Source of the DNA: Bacteroides sp.
GTDB lineage: Bacteria > Bacteroidota > Bacteroidia > Bacteroidales > Bacteroidaceae
DNA length: 62,646 bases
Direction: 5' to 3'
NCBI GenBank assembly: GCA_021202275.1
Contig: JAJQDI010000022.1
Coordinates: 1-62,646, forward strand
A model generated the notes under the pieces. That model saw only the letters and a list, made by a program, of their open reading frames with translations. It was not told where the DNA came from and ran no database searches. A program made the translations under genes and the position numbers. This document shows, piece by piece, positions 38,054 to 48,394 of the stretch (its first letter is position 1; the number at the start of each line of letters is the position of its first letter).

Positions 38054-39046
38054 ATGGAAACCATAGTAAGTGGGATCAGACCCACAGGTAATCTGCATCT
38101 GGGAAACTATTTCGGAGCAGTAAAGAGCTTTCTGCAACTTCAGAACGAATACAACTGTTATTTTTTTATAGCCGACTGGCATTCTCTGACCACCAACCCC
38201 AGACCGGAAGACATTGTACAGAGTGCGCGCACCATTCTGGCAGAATATCTGGCCTGCGGTTTAGACCCGGAAAAAGCTACGATCTATGTACAGAGCGATG
38301 TGAAAGAGGTACTGGAATTGTACCTGTATCTGAATATGAATGCCTACTTAGGCGAACTGGAACGTACCACTACGTTCAAAGAAAAAGCACGCAAGCAACC
38401 GGACAATGTGAACGCGGGACTGCTGACCTACCCCACCCTGATGGCGGCAGACATCATCATCCATAAAGCGGTGAAAGTACCCGTTGGCAAAGACCAGGAG
38501 CAGAATATGGAGATGGCCCGCAAGTTCGCGCGTCGTTTCAATTCGATGTATGAAGTGGATCTGTTCCCGGAGCCGGCCTCTTTCTCCCTGTCTGAGAAGG
38601 CGGTGAAAATACCGGGTCTGGACGGCAGCGGAAAAATGGGTAAATCGGAGGGCAACTGTATCTACCTGAAGGATGACGCGGAAACGATCCGGAAAAAGGT
38701 GATGAAAGCTGTTACAGACTCCGGTCCCACCGAGCCCAACAGCGAAAAACCGGAAGTGATCCGGAACCTCTTCTCGTTCCTGAATATTGTATCTGCCCCT
38801 GATACCTACGACTACTTTGAGGAGAAATGGAACGATTGCTCCATCCGCTACGGAGATCTGAAGAAGCAGCTGGCCGCGGATATCGCCGCGTTCAACGCGC
38901 CGATCCTGGAACGTATACAGGAATATGCAGCCAACAAAGAATTGCTGGATAAGGTGGCGCGTATGGGTGCGGAGAAAGCCCGGGAAAGCGCGGCACGTAC
39001 CATGAAGGAAGTGCGGGAGATCATGGGATTCCGCAATATATACTAA
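38054..39046 (+). CDS. trpS: Tryptophan--tRNA ligase
   Basis: 330 aa, usual length for bacterial TrpRS. The HIGH-type signature is GNLHLGNYFGA (residues 12-22) and the KMSKS loop is KMGKSEGN near 196-203. LLTYPTLMAADIIIHKA matches the conserved dimer and Trp-binding region. It is a class Ic synthetase, charging tRNA-Trp in the cytoplasm. It is followed by a perfect 14-bp terminator stem, so it is probably monocistronic. Confidence 0.95.
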   Translation: METIVSGIRPTGNLHLGNYFGAVKSFLQLQNEYNCYFFIADWHSLTTNPRPEDIVQSARTILAEYLACGLDPEKATIYVQSDVKEVLELYLYLNMNAYLGELERTTTFKEKARKQPDNVNAGLLTYPTLMAADIIIHKAVKVPVGKDQEQNMEMARKFARRFNSMYEVDLFPEPASFSLSEKAVKIPGLDGSGKMGKSEGNCIYLKDDAETIRKKVMKAVTDSGPTEPNSEKPEVIRNLFSFLNIVSAPDTYDYFEEKWNDCSIRYGDLKKQLAADIAAFNAPILERIQEYAANKELLDKVARMGAEKARESAARTMKEVREIMGFRNIY

Positions 39047-39070
39047 CCGCGACTACATCGGCATATATAC

Positions 39071-39106
39071 AAAAAATCCTGCAACGGAGAGTTTGCAGGA
39101 TTTTTT
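39071..39106. terminator. Bidirectional terminator, trpS and OmpA
   Basis: A perfect 14-bp stem (39071-39084 with 39093-39106) with six A on the left and six T on the right. It serves both convergent genes. Confidence 0.9.
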
Positions 39107-39124
39107 GTATGGGGATCCGTTTGC

Positions 39125-40324
39125 TTACTGAACAACTTCGATGTAAGCCTGACGGTTGAGGTAATATGGATTGTACGTATTTACACCACCATCACCTTCG
39201 GAGCTGATACGGCTACGATCGATACCGAAACGGTTTACCATCGCATCTACCACAGCAGCAGCACGTCTTTCACTCAAGCCCTGGTTGTACGGAGCACTAC
39301 CGGTCTGAGAGTCAGCATAACCTGTTACTTTCACCTTCATATCCGGATTGTTCTTCAATACGTTGGTCAGGAATTCGATGTTAAGCATACCCTGCGGAGA
39401 GATAGTAGACGAGTTGATCTTGAAGAATACGGCACGGGGAGCATTCACAGATACAACAGCAGGTCTTTCCACAACAGTCGGACGTCTGTTACATTCATCC
39501 AATTGATTCTGCAGGTTCTGGTTCTCTACGGAAAGTCTGTTCATACGATCACGCAGGTCACGCAGTTCCGATTCTGAGATCAGCTGACGGGCAGGAACCG
39601 GTTTGCGGAAACCACGCGGAGTGAAATAGTAAGTCAGACCGGCAGTTACGCTGGCAACACCGTCGTATCTTCTCCACTTGCTACCTCCTGTATCTCCATC
39701 AAATCTGTCCTCTGTACCCATGAAAGACATTTCAATATTCAGGTCCCATGCTCTGCCAAGACGGAATTTATGGATAAGACCCGCGTTCAGAGAGATCATA
39801 TTGGTCTGAGGTTTGGAATAGTTATGCACCCAACCAGCACCCAGGTAAGGGATAAACTCGTATACACGATTTTCATCATAGCCACCCAACATAGCACTTA
39901 CATTGAACAAGATGTCTCCATGCAAGTTCATATAACTCTGTCTGTGCTTATAGATAGTGGCACTGGTATTCGTATTGTCAGAGCTTTGCGCACCACCACG
40001 TACATACGGATTGTGGTGATCGAAAGTAAAACCAGTAGCTTTCAGACCACTGTACTGTATACGCAATCCCAGGCCCGGAGTAAACCATTTACCTAAAGAG
40101 GCATTCAGTGTCGGGCTGATACGTTTACCAAATTTTCCCTGTACATCATAATCTCCGAAAAGTACCGAAGCACCACCTCCTACAGAGATGAACCAGTTGC
40201 TACCGAAGCTATTGGTAAATACCTCGTATCTGTCACCCGTAGCATTCTCATAGCCCGAGTAAGTCTGTGCCATCGCCACAGAAGTCAAGCTGGCCAACGC
40301 CAGCACCAGTAGAATCTTTTTCAT
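39125..40324 (-). CDS. OmpA-family outer-membrane porin
   Basis: 399 aa. The signal peptide ends VAMAQ (about 20). Residues about 40-235 form an eight-stranded barrel with short aromatic strands. A coiled linker (SESELRDLRDRMNRLSVENQNLQNQL, outlined) follows. The C-terminal OmpA peptidoglycan-binding domain covers about 290-395 with MKVKVTGYADSQTGSAPYN and LSERRAAAVVDAM. The arrangement is like Porphyromonas Pgm6/7 and Bacteroides OmpA. It anchors the outer membrane to the wall. A long AT-rich leader upstream suggests high expression. Confidence 0.9.
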   Translation of the reverse strand: MKKILLVLALASLTSVAMAQTYSGYENATGDRYEVFTNSFGSNWFISVGGGASVLFGDYDVQGKFGKRISPTLNASLGKWFTPGLGLRIQYSGLKATGFTFDHHNPYVRGGAQSSDNTNTSATIYKHRQSYMNLHGDILFNVSAMLGGYDENRVYEFIPYLGAGWVHNYSKPQTNMISLNAGLIHKFRLGRAWDLNIEMSFMGTEDRFDGDTGGSKWRRYDGVASVTAGLTYYFTPRGFRKPVPARQLISESELRDLRDRMNRLSVENQNLQNQLDECNRRPTVVERPAVVSVNAPRAVFFKINSSTISPQGMLNIEFLTNVLKNNPDMKVKVTGYADSQTGSAPYNQGLSERRAAAVVDAMVNRFGIDRSRISSEGDGGVNTYNPYYLNRQAYIEVVQ

Positions 40325-40510
40325 ATACCTTTTTAAAATCGTTAAAGTGGTTATTAAATTCCTTTTTATGATTGAAACTAACTAAATAACACCTATCGCA
40401 CTAAAAGGTTTTGAAAAAATGTATTTTTAAGCCAAAAATAAAGTTTCTTATTATCAACGAGGAAGGTACTACGCAAAGGAATAATCCGGTCCGGATGCTT
40501 TCCTACCTAT

Positions 40511-40550
40511 AAAAAAAGTCCGGCCGACCTGCTTGGGTCAACCGGACTTT
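40511..40550 (-). terminator. Terminator of the mutL transcript
   Basis: A 9-bp stem AAAGTCCGG / CCGGACTTT (40515-40523 with 40542-40550) with an inner GACC/GGTC pairing. A T run follows on the minus strand (40511-40517). Confidence 0.8.
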
Positions 40551-40579
40551 GTCTGGTTTATTCAAACGATAAATTTCTT

Positions 40580-42439
40580 TTATCTGAACATTTTCTCTAT
40601 CTCCTCGTCACAGATCGTATCCAGTATGGTCTTTCCGTCAGGGGTATAGCTGGGAGTCTGGCAGGCAAACAGATCATCTACCAGACTGGCCATCTCTCTG
40701 TCGCTCAGCACCTGTCCATACACGATAGCTGCGGCACGGGCCAATGTCAACGCGAGGAATTGCTGCACCTCTTCCTTCACATCACTGCCTTTCTCCATAG
40801 CCGTACGGATCATACTGCCAATGAGATTCACCGGATCCAGACCTTCTATACCGGAGGGTATGCCGTTGATAGCATAGCTCCCTCCCCCCAGATCGGTGAG
40901 TTCAAAACCCAGGGAGGCCAGTTCGCCCAGGATGCCTTGTAATACAGCCGCTTCAGAAGGAGGAAGTTGCAGGATCTCGGGAAACAGTACTCCCTGCGAG
41001 ATCCCCTGTTTTTCCCGGATCTGTACCATGTATCTGTCAAACAGTACCCTGACGTGTGCGCGATGCTGATCGATCAGCATCAGTCCGGACCGTACCGAGG
41101 TAAGGATATATTTTCCTTTGAGCTGCAGATGCTGTGTACCTTTATCCGATCCGGCCTCCAGGGAAGAAGCGTGCAGAGGAGCCTCTTCCCCCTCTCCGGA
41201 AGGCTGCTGAAAACGGAACTCCGGAGGAAGGTCCTGCGCCCCGGCCTGTTCCGGCTGATTGAGTTTGCTGGCTTTTTCTATACCGCTGTACAAAGTGTCC
41301 CAGTTTACTTCGGGCCGACTGTACGCGGAGGTCTTGAAAGGATTATAATCCCTGTTTACCTGCACCTGGGGAGGCGCGATGGGCTGAGTCTGCTCAAAAG
41401 CCGGGATATCCGGCATTCCTTCGGTATCGAAATCAATGGAAGGTACTGCGTTGAACTTTCCCAACGACTCTTTGACCGCAGCCGACAGGATCTGCCAGAT
41501 GGCCGGTTCGTTCTCGAATTTGATCTCCGTCTTTGTCGGATGGATATTCACATCGATGTTCGCCGGATCCACCTCCAGGTAGAGGAAATAAGAGATCTGA
41601 TCTCCAACAGGTATCAGTTGCTCGTAGGCATCCATCACCGCGCGATGGAAATAGGGATGACGCATGTAGCGTCCGTTCACAAAGAAGAACTGATGTGCTC
41701 CCTTCTTGCGCGCGGTCTCCGGCTTGGCTACATAGCCCGAAAGACGGATCAGCGTGGTCTCTACCCCTACACTCAGAAGTTGCTGGTTGAGTTTTTTTCC
41801 AAAGATATTGAGGATGCGCTGACGCAACGGAGAAGCAGGCAGATTGAACAATTGCGAATCGTTGCTGTACAGCGTAAACGCTACTTCGGGATGCACCAGA
41901 GCGATCCGCTCGAACTCGGCCAGGATATTGCTCAACTCTGTGGTGTTGGACTTCAGGAATTTCCTGCGGGCAGGGACATTGAAGAAGAGATTGTTGACAC
42001 AGAAATTACTCCCTTTGGGAGTAGCTACGGGCTCCTGGGCTTCTACCCGGGATCCGGATACCAGGATGCGGGTTCCCAGTTCGCGGTCCTCCTGACGGGT
42101 CTTGAGTTCGACCTGGGCAATGGCAGCGATGGAGGCCAACGCCTCTCCCCGGAACCCCAGGGTATGCAGGCTGAACAGGTCGGCAGCCTCCCGGATCTTG
42201 GAAGTAGCATGTCTTTCAAACGAAAGCCTGGCATCCGTTTCGGACATACCTTTCCCGTCATCGATCACCTGGATGGAGGTTTTCCCCGCGTCAGCGATCA
42301 ATACATGTATGTGTTGTGCCTGGGCATCTATCGCATTCTCCACAAGTTCTTTCACAACAGAGGCCGGACGTTGTATGACCTCACCGGCAGCGATCTGATT
42401 GGCCACCGAATCGGGTAACAGTTGGATGATGTCGCTCAT
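40580..42439 (-). CDS. mutL: DNA mismatch repair protein MutL
   Basis: 619 aa from ATG 42437-42439 ([20 protein letters not shown]); the longer upstream ORF adds 22 unrelated residues. The GHKL ATPase has [18 protein letters not shown] and [13 protein letters not shown]. The C-terminal dimerisation domain begins near 430. At residue 457 the usual endonuclease motif DQHA-x2-E-x4-E reads [12 protein letters not shown], and the C-terminal CPHGRP-type metal motif is TPDGKTI. Both metal-binding motifs are therefore changed. It couples MutS mismatch recognition to excision. It is the last gene of a minus-strand run. Confidence 0.93.
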   Translation of the reverse strand: MSDIIQLLPDSVANQIAAGEVIQRPASVVKELVENAIDAQAQHIHVLIADAGKTSIQVIDDGKGMSETDARLSFERHATSKIREAADLFSLHTLGFRGEALASIAAIAQVELKTRQEDRELGTRILVSGSRVEAQEPVATPKGSNFCVNNLFFNVPARRKFLKSNTTELSNILAEFERIALVHPEVAFTLYSNDSQLFNLPASPLRQRILNIFGKKLNQQLLSVGVETTLIRLSGYVAKPETARKKGAHQFFFVNGRYMRHPYFHRAVMDAYEQLIPVGDQISYFLYLEVDPANIDVNIHPTKTEIKFENEPAIWQILSAAVKESLGKFNAVPSIDFDTEGMPDIPAFEQTQPIAPPQVQVNRDYNPFKTSAYSRPEVNWDTLYSGIEKASKLNQPEQAGAQDLPPEFRFQQPSGEGEEAPLHASSLEAGSDKGTQHLQLKGKYILTSVRSGLMLIDQHRAHVRVLFDRYMVQIREKQGISQGVLFPEILQLPPSEAAVLQGILGELASLGFELTDLGGGSYAINGIPSGIEGLDPVNLIGSMIRTAMEKGSDVKEEVQQFLALTLARAAAIVYGQVLSDREMASLVDDLFACQTPSYTPDGKTILDTICDEEIEKMFR

Positions 42440-42523
42440 AAATAAAGTCAGCCGTATATAAAAAACAGCCTGTCTGAAGGAGTCTTTCCCATCCGGACAG
42501 GCCATCAGGCAATGGGCCGGGAA

Positions 42524-42820
42524 TCAGAATGTCCAGCTACCTGTCTGCAGATAATGCCAGAGAAACGCCAGCAATCCGATAATAATCAGAATAATACCTG
42601 CATGCACCGGAGCCTTCCCACTTTTCTTCCTTCTTTTCAGGTGGGTAGTACCTTCTACAAACTTGCCACGGATGTCTTCGGGAGAGAACTCCTTTTCAGG
42701 TGCCATCCCCAACTCCCGTTTCGCACTTTCTTCCATCTTCTGAAGCTTCTCTTTCCGCTCATCCACATAGATATACTGATGGTTGAAGCGGCGAGGCTTT
42801 CTGGCATTAAACATTCCCAT
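42524..42820 (-). CDS. Small single-pass membrane protein
   Basis: 98 aa. A basic N-terminus (MGMFNARKPRRFNHQYIYVDE) and a charged helical middle are followed by one C-terminal membrane helix (HAGIILIIIGLLAFLWHYL) near 73-91. It is a conserved small protein of unknown function in this mutL neighbourhood. The gene begins four bases after the LptA-like stop and probably shares its transcript. Confidence 0.6.
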   Translation of the reverse strand: MGMFNARKPRRFNHQYIYVDERKEKLQKMEESAKRELGMAPEKEFSPEDIRGKFVEGTTHLKRRKKSGKAPVHAGIILIIIGLLAFLWHYLQTGSWTF

Positions 42821-42824
42821 AACA

Positions 42825-44465
42825 CTATCTCATTAAAATTCGTTCTCTTCCCTGTGAAGCCGCAGGCTGTCTGGAACTCTTCTTAAGCCCTTCCCCCTCT
42901 TTCTTGCCTCTCCAGTTAAAGATATCCTCTTTGTCCAAAGGACGTATATAATCGAACCAGGCAAATGTAGGAAGCCTGGATTTTTCCGGCGGGCTCTGAT
43001 CCAGAGGATATAAGATCCCGTTCGATTTCGGGCTCATCACCATTTTCTCTATTTTCCTCTCATGCAGGTAAATATTCAGTAAACTCGTTTCCGAAGTATT
43101 CATCCCGATCATGGTCCCGTCATTCTCCTCCGGATAGAAGACGATCAATACATTGCCGATCACATCTACCCGTCGCATCTCCCCATCCTGAAAATAGGCT
43201 TTCATCTCCTTGCCTGCCACCTGATTGTAGCGGATAGAATCTTTCATCTCCACACTCAGCGCCTGGTTGATCACATGGGCCCAGTCAATGGTACTGTCAT
43301 TCATATATACCTTGATCTCCTCTCCGAGCAGCTGCTGGTCTTCGTTCCAGAGGATTGGGTCTACATACATCGTCAGGCAGGAATCGCGGCTGTCAAAGAC
43401 CAGCGAATCACAGACTCCCTGTACGTCGGTACGGTATATCCGTACCTTATAATGGGCTCTCATCTGTCGGTACATAGAATCCGTATTCAGGTAATAGGTA
43501 TTCAGCTGCAACGTATCTCCATGGATGTGCAGGCTGTCTCCCTGCGAATAATCGATCCCGACTGCCCGCTTGGTGGCATAGGCAAACTCCGTGAGTTCAT
43601 CGTAATAACAATAATCCCCCGTAAGCATGTTCATATTGACCGTATCATTCATCACCACATTGTCAAAAGCCTCTCCGTATCCGAGTACACGATCGTAGAA
43701 CAGACTGTCTCCGGTAAGTTTCTTGCCTTCGTTGGTCAGTACCGACCGGTTGAGCAGTTCGGCCTGCTCGGTCAGGGTATTGTAAAAGCCCAGTTCCGAA
43801 TAGATATGGTTGTTCTCACTTACAATATCCGAAGGCCCCAGTATATTGGCGATCTTGGTATCCGTATTGTATCTCAGGGTGTCTGAGGTAAGGGTAAATT
43901 GAGGATTCACCAACTTCACATCGTAGTTGAATACGGAGTTCTTGGTAGCCGGACTGTACTCTCCCCAGTCGGAAGTGAGTACGTTCTCCTCATCCATGAG
44001 CATCCCTCCTTCAAAATAATATCCCAATTCATAGATACGGTCGTAGTTGAGACTGTCTGTCAGCAAAGTGGTATTGTTGTTGATCATTTTCACATTCTCC
44101 CGGAGCATGGCCAGCTGCGTCATGCCATCGTAGAAGAGATAATCGCCATAGATGAACAAGGTGTCTCCCTGCTCCATACGTACATTGCTGAAAGCCTCTA
44201 CCGAATTGGTGGTCTCGTAGATCAACGCGCTGTCGCAATACATATACATACTGTCGTGCAGCAACTGTACGTTCCCGATCAGCACCTGTACATCGGGCCG
44301 GGCCAGTTTGTCGGCAACCCCTTCATCGGCATACAGAAGGTCTACACGCGTCTTTTTAGGTTCACTGTCCTGGGCATACGCAAACAGAGCCAAGAGGCAC
44401 AGCACACCTGTCACCAGAATGCGCTGCCACCCATGTATAGATATGCTTTTCTGCTTTTCCTCCAT
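42825..44465 (-). CDS. OstA/LptA-like lipopolysaccharide transport protein
   Basis: 546 aa from ATG 44463-44465 (MEEKQKSIS). A signal peptide or anchor ends FAYAQ (about 31). Repeated OstA/LptA-type strands follow: VQVLIGNVQLLHDSMYMYCD, DTLFIYGDYLFYDGMTQLAML, KLTGDSLFYDRVLGYGEAFD. Such repeats build the periplasmic beta-jellyroll bridge that carries LPS to the outer membrane; Bacteroidetes versions are longer than E. coli LptA. It is in an operon-like run with the SurA-type genes upstream and lptB lies about 11 kb away. Confidence 0.8.
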   Translation of the reverse strand: MEEKQKSISIHGWQRILVTGVLCLLALFAYAQDSEPKKTRVDLLYADEGVADKLARPDVQVLIGNVQLLHDSMYMYCDSALIYETTNSVEAFSNVRMEQGDTLFIYGDYLFYDGMTQLAMLRENVKMINNNTTLLTDSLNYDRIYELGYYFEGGMLMDEENVLTSDWGEYSPATKNSVFNYDVKLVNPQFTLTSDTLRYNTDTKIANILGPSDIVSENNHIYSELGFYNTLTEQAELLNRSVLTNEGKKLTGDSLFYDRVLGYGEAFDNVVMNDTVNMNMLTGDYCYYDELTEFAYATKRAVGIDYSQGDSLHIHGDTLQLNTYYLNTDSMYRQMRAHYKVRIYRTDVQGVCDSLVFDSRDSCLTMYVDPILWNEDQQLLGEEIKVYMNDSTIDWAHVINQALSVEMKDSIRYNQVAGKEMKAYFQDGEMRRVDVIGNVLIVFYPEENDGTMIGMNTSETSLLNIYLHERKIEKMVMSPKSNGILYPLDQSPPEKSRLPTFAWFDYIRPLDKEDIFNWRGKKEGEGLKKSSRQPAASQGRERILMR

Positions 44466-44484
44466 CGGAACTATGTATCTTCTC

Positions 44485-45849
44485 TTAGTCTTTGATCCAT
44501 CCCGGATATTTGAAGGCACACCCTCTCCAACCCTCATTGATACGGACATAGGTATGCTTCTGCTTCTCCAGGATCCATTTTTCCAGGATCTCATCCTGTT
44601 TTTTCTCCATCACAATATCTTTCAGGCTCTGATAGTCGTCACTGATGGTGGCTTTATGACCGTTGATGCGGCTTTTCAGTTTCACGATGGCGCAGATTTC
44701 TTTCCCATCTCTTTCGTTGACCATCGTAAAGGCTTTGGATATCTCACCCACATTCATGCCTTCTACTACCTTGGCTATTTCCTGAGGCAGATCCTGCATT
44801 TCGAACCGGGAGGTATTTGTATACGGGTTGGGCAGCAACCCGTGATTGTTGCGGGTATGCTTGTCGTGAGAAATGAAAGTAGCCGCCTCTTCAAAAGTGA
44901 AGTCGTCCAGACGGATCTGCTCCGCGATGGAGTCGAGCCGGGCGCAAGCCGCAAGCATATCCTCCTCCGCCACTTTCGGTTTGATCAGAATATGGCGTGT
45001 ATTGATACGGTCTCCTCTCTTTTCGATCAGCTGTATGATGTGAAACCCATATTCCGACTCTACGATCTTGGACACTTTGGTAGGGTCTTGCAGGTTGAAA
45101 GCAACGTTCGCATACTCAGGGATCAGCTGACCACGTCCCATGAAGCCCAGTTCGCCCCCTTTCATGGCCGATCCGCGGTCTTCGGAATAAAGGCGCGCCA
45201 ATGTGGAGAAGTCTGTCTCTCCGGTAGTAACCCGTTCTGTATATTCTCTGAGCCTTCTTTTCACATCTTCGATCTCATCGATTGGGATACGTGGCTGCTG
45301 CGTGATGATCTGCACCTCTACCTGCGTAGGGATATACGGGATACTATCCTGGGGAAGGTCCTTGAAATAACGCCTTACCTCCGCCGGAGTAACTTTCACC
45401 TCTCCCGCGAGTTTCTGCTGCATACGCTGTACGGTGAGCCCTGTACGGGCATTTTCACGAAGCACTTCGCGTATCTGGGAAGAGGTCTTATTGAAGTATT
45501 CCTCCAGTTTTTCCCGCGAACCGATCGCCTGGATATACTGCTCGGTCATCTGGTCTACCCGTTGTATCACTTCCGCTTCGGTGACTTCAATACTATCTAA
45601 GGCAGCCTGATGCAGGAACAGTTTCTGCACAGCCAGTTCTTCCGGGATGATGCAATAAGGATCTCCATTGAAGCGACGTCCTTCGTACAGCGCGCTCAGT
45701 CGTGCCTCCTCTACCTCCGATTTCAGGATAGCTTCATCTCCCACTACCCATACGACTTCGTCTATGACATTGTCCTGTCCGAAAAGCACGGAACCGGAGC
45801 ATATACATAATGCGATCACAAGCCATCTAAAGTTCAAAAACTCTCTCAT
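44485..45849 (-). CDS. SurA-like peptidyl-prolyl isomerase
   Basis: 454 aa. The signal peptide ends VLFGQ (about 25). An N-terminal chaperone region (ILKSEVEEARLSAL; CIIPEELAVQKLFLHQAALD) is followed by two parvulin domains: about 175-275 (QVEVQIITQQPRI..., GELGFMGRGQLIPEYANVAF, YGFHIIQLIEKRG) and about 282-385 (INTRHILIKPK, ISHDKHTRNNHGLLPNP). It is a periplasmic folding factor for outer-membrane proteins. It is one of three adjacent SurA/PpiC-type genes. Confidence 0.85.
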   Translation of the reverse strand: MREFLNFRWLVIALCICSGSVLFGQDNVIDEVVWVVGDEAILKSEVEEARLSALYEGRRFNGDPYCIIPEELAVQKLFLHQAALDSIEVTEAEVIQRVDQMTEQYIQAIGSREKLEEYFNKTSSQIREVLRENARTGLTVQRMQQKLAGEVKVTPAEVRRYFKDLPQDSIPYIPTQVEVQIITQQPRIPIDEIEDVKRRLREYTERVTTGETDFSTLARLYSEDRGSAMKGGELGFMGRGQLIPEYANVAFNLQDPTKVSKIVESEYGFHIIQLIEKRGDRINTRHILIKPKVAEEDMLAACARLDSIAEQIRLDDFTFEEAATFISHDKHTRNNHGLLPNPYTNTSRFEMQDLPQEIAKVVEGMNVGEISKAFTMVNERDGKEICAIVKLKSRINGHKATISDDYQSLKDIVMEKKQDEILEKWILEKQKHTYVRINEGWRGCAFKYPGWIKD

Positions 45850-45858
45850 TCTGTGTAT

Positions 45859-46689
45859 TTAATAATTATATTTTATTTTATTTCCTCTCAAAGCGCGTTG
45901 ATACAATTCGTCTGTCACGGTTCTCATAAACTCTACCCGGTTGAGATTGAGCAACATCTCTCTGACACGGTACTCGGCAAACTCGTAAGGCTCCTGTTCT
46001 CCCTGTACGCGCAGATCAGTCACATGCAGAAAATAGTGAAACGCCGTATCTTTCAGTTCGATCTGACGGTTCTTCCCGGCATATTCTTCGGGCGAGCCTA
46101 CATCTACCGGGATCAGATCGAAAACATCCGAAAGAGCGACCCATTTGTCGTAGAAATACTCGTATTTCACCGCATGCTGCAGACTGTATTTCTCCAGATT
46201 CTCTACAGCCTCCAGATTCTCATCCCTGTACCATCTGCGCACATTGTTCAGGCCGGGTGCCTTCAAAGGAACTTTGATGAACAGTCCTTTTACAATGGGA
46301 TAATCCAGAGTGAAGAGTCCTTTGTTGCTCTCATAGTACTCTTCCATTTCACGGGAGGTAAGTTCGCGACTCAGTCGCTGATTGATAAGTTCCTGCTGAT
46401 AGGTGTGCATAATGAGTGACTTACGGTAGTTCTCTACCAACTTCTCTACCTCCTCACTGTCGGGTATATTTCTGCGTGCCTGCTCGTAGAGCAATACGTC
46501 CTCTACCCAGTTGCGGATATAGTTTTCTGCGAAAAGCAGACTGTCGTCAGTCGATAAACCCGCGGGCTGTACCGCCAGTAAGTCCTCTTTGTATAAAATA
46601 TTTCCCTCCACCTCTACCAAAGGCAATTGCCCACGATGATCTCTTCCACCACCGCAACTCACAAAGAATAAGACTGTTATAAAAAACAA
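45859..46689 (-). CDS. SurA-related lipoprotein without a parvulin domain
   Basis: 276 aa. A short lipoprotein signal ends FFVSC (Cys12). The body is helical, resembling the SurA N-terminal chaperone part (VEGNILYKEDLLAVQP; YRKSLIMHTYQQELINQRLS), with no parvulin active-site pattern. It ends ten bases before the full SurA-like gene. It probably helps outer-membrane assembly in the same pathway. Confidence 0.65.
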   Translation of the reverse strand: MFFITVLFFVSCGGGRDHRGQLPLVEVEGNILYKEDLLAVQPAGLSTDDSLLFAENYIRNWVEDVLLYEQARRNIPDSEEVEKLVENYRKSLIMHTYQQELINQRLSRELTSREMEEYYESNKGLFTLDYPIVKGLFIKVPLKAPGLNNVRRWYRDENLEAVENLEKYSLQHAVKYEYFYDKWVALSDVFDLIPVDVGSPEEYAGKNRQIELKDTAFHYFLHVTDLRVQGEQEPYEFAEYRVREMLLNLNRVEFMRTVTDELYQRALRGNKIKYNY

Positions 46690-46760
46690 AAAGATATTCC
46701 ATATGCTGAGCCAACCTATACTTTTTCCAAGGTACGAAGATAGTGGAATAATCGATTGCT

Positions 46761-48239
46761 TCAGTGATTATTAACTGTTTTTAAAACCTCTTCGTTAATT
46801 TCAACCACACTTTCCTTCCGGAGTTCTTTCAACCAGTTGTTTTCCAGTGCTTCACCATATTCCCGGATCACTCTTTCCTGTACTTCCGTCCAATCTGCCG
46901 GTCCGGACACTTTTTTACCGACAAGGGTAGTAAAAGGATATCCCCCGACCGGTGAAAAACCGCCTTGTTTGAAAACGATCTTATCCACATACGCATTCTG
47001 CCCGATCGCGTATTCTCCCTGTTCAAAGCAGACCCGGGGCGCATGTGCACCGTTAAAGGTAAGAGCCGGGGCTGACTCCCATTCACTCTCCGGTAGTTTT
47101 TTCAGGAATTTCTTCACTTCCCGCGCGATCTTCTTCGTGGAAGTATGCAAAACCACCCCTCTGAAACGGGGCAATTCCCATTTATAACGCGGGCGATGCG
47201 TCTCAAAATAGGTCTGTAAGCCTATGGTATCTTTCAGCAAAGGAGCGATCTTGCTTTCCGTAATGGCCCGGATCAGTAAACTGTCACTGTAGTGAAGGAG
47301 TGCCATCCGGTACTCCATATCCCGATCCATCAGTTCGGCTGCTTCATCGGACAAAAGAGTATGATCTACAAACCATTCCAGTTGCCTTCTCAGGGAATAA
47401 GGAATATGGGTCCGGAAATCCGAGAACTCCACTCCTGTATAGGAGCGTCCCCCATAAGAAAAAAGTTCCTGCGACGTATATCCGTTCAGGAACAGATCAC
47501 TGATACCCTCTTCATGCAAAGAAAAGGAGTGCCTCTGCTTCAATTCTTCTATCTTTTCTTCTCTCCACTGTCTCAGGAAAGAGGCTTCAGAGACGGCTTC
47601 CCGCGGATCCGTTGTTTCCGTCCGCTTATCCAATACCTGTACGACATGGATACCCCAGGGAGAGAAAAAAGGCTCTGATATTTCCCGGACATCCAGAGAA
47701 AAGATCCGCTGCTCTATGTCGCGCGGCAGATCCAGACGATGGATCCACTCTGCGGTACACCTCACCGAACAACTGTCTGCCGCTCTGCGGAAAGCGTCTT
47801 CTCCCTGTATCTCTGTCCATACCTGACGCAACGCGCGCATGCGCTGTTCGGCCTGGTTCACGGCAGAACGGGGAAGATTCTGTGGCAAGGGATGTATCGC
47901 ATGTAAGATCCTGACCTTCTCTTCCCGGGATGTCTGGGCATTGGCCTTTCCTGCGGTCATCAGACGAAACAACAGCTCCCGTCGGTAAGCAGCTACTTCC
48001 CGCTGATAGGTAACTGTAGTATCCAGTCCTTCCCGTATAGCCTCCTGTACTTTCAACTGCGCATGTACAACATGCTCCGGAAACAGGTGGAACTCTCCCG
48101 CCTGACCCGTATGCCGATACAGCCACTCCAGTTCGGACAACCGGAAATGGCGGTTGTTGACAGTTAAAACACTCGTTTCCTGCGCGAATGAGAAAGAAAA
48201 GATCCCACACAGAAAAACAAAAAGGCACCATGGTTTCAT
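46761..48239 (-). CDS. PpiC/parvulin-type peptidyl-prolyl isomerase
   Basis: 492 aa. The signal peptide ends FSFAQ (about 20). The N-terminal helical region is followed by one parvulin domain at about 105-208 (KVRILHAIHPLPQNLP; IEQRIFSLDVREISEPFFSPWGIHVVQVLDKR, outlined). A longer C-terminal helical and degenerate-parvulin part follows (FETHRPRYKWELPRFRGVV, VGGYPFTTLVGKK). It is the first of the three-gene SurA/PpiC cluster and likely a periplasmic chaperone. Confidence 0.75.
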   Translation of the reverse strand: MKPWCLFVFLCGIFSFSFAQETSVLTVNNRHFRLSELEWLYRHTGQAGEFHLFPEHVVHAQLKVQEAIREGLDTTVTYQREVAAYRRELLFRLMTAGKANAQTSREEKVRILHAIHPLPQNLPRSAVNQAEQRMRALRQVWTEIQGEDAFRRAADSCSVRCTAEWIHRLDLPRDIEQRIFSLDVREISEPFFSPWGIHVVQVLDKRTETTDPREAVSEASFLRQWREEKIEELKQRHSFSLHEEGISDLFLNGYTSQELFSYGGRSYTGVEFSDFRTHIPYSLRRQLEWFVDHTLLSDEAAELMDRDMEYRMALLHYSDSLLIRAITESKIAPLLKDTIGLQTYFETHRPRYKWELPRFRGVVLHTSTKKIAREVKKFLKKLPESEWESAPALTFNGAHAPRVCFEQGEYAIGQNAYVDKIVFKQGGFSPVGGYPFTTLVGKKVSGPADWTEVQERVIREYGEALENNWLKELRKESVVEINEEVLKTVNNH

Positions 48240-48330
48240 ACAAACTCCTTGAGGATGGTTGTCTGCAAAGATACGCTTTTTATCCGGCTATCCGGGAAAC
48301 AGCCCTGTTTTTCTCCTGTCCCGGAACAAG

Positions 48331-48366
48331 AGAGAGGCCAACCCGTATATATGGGGTGGCCTCTCT
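48331..48366 (-). terminator. Hairpin after recQ
   Basis: A perfect 10-bp stem (48331-48340 with 48357-48366) between the recQ stop and the parvulin gene start. The tail on the minus strand is only moderately T-rich. Confidence 0.55.
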
Positions 48367-48394
48367 TTCTGTTCTTGTCAAATAGCCGTCCGGA

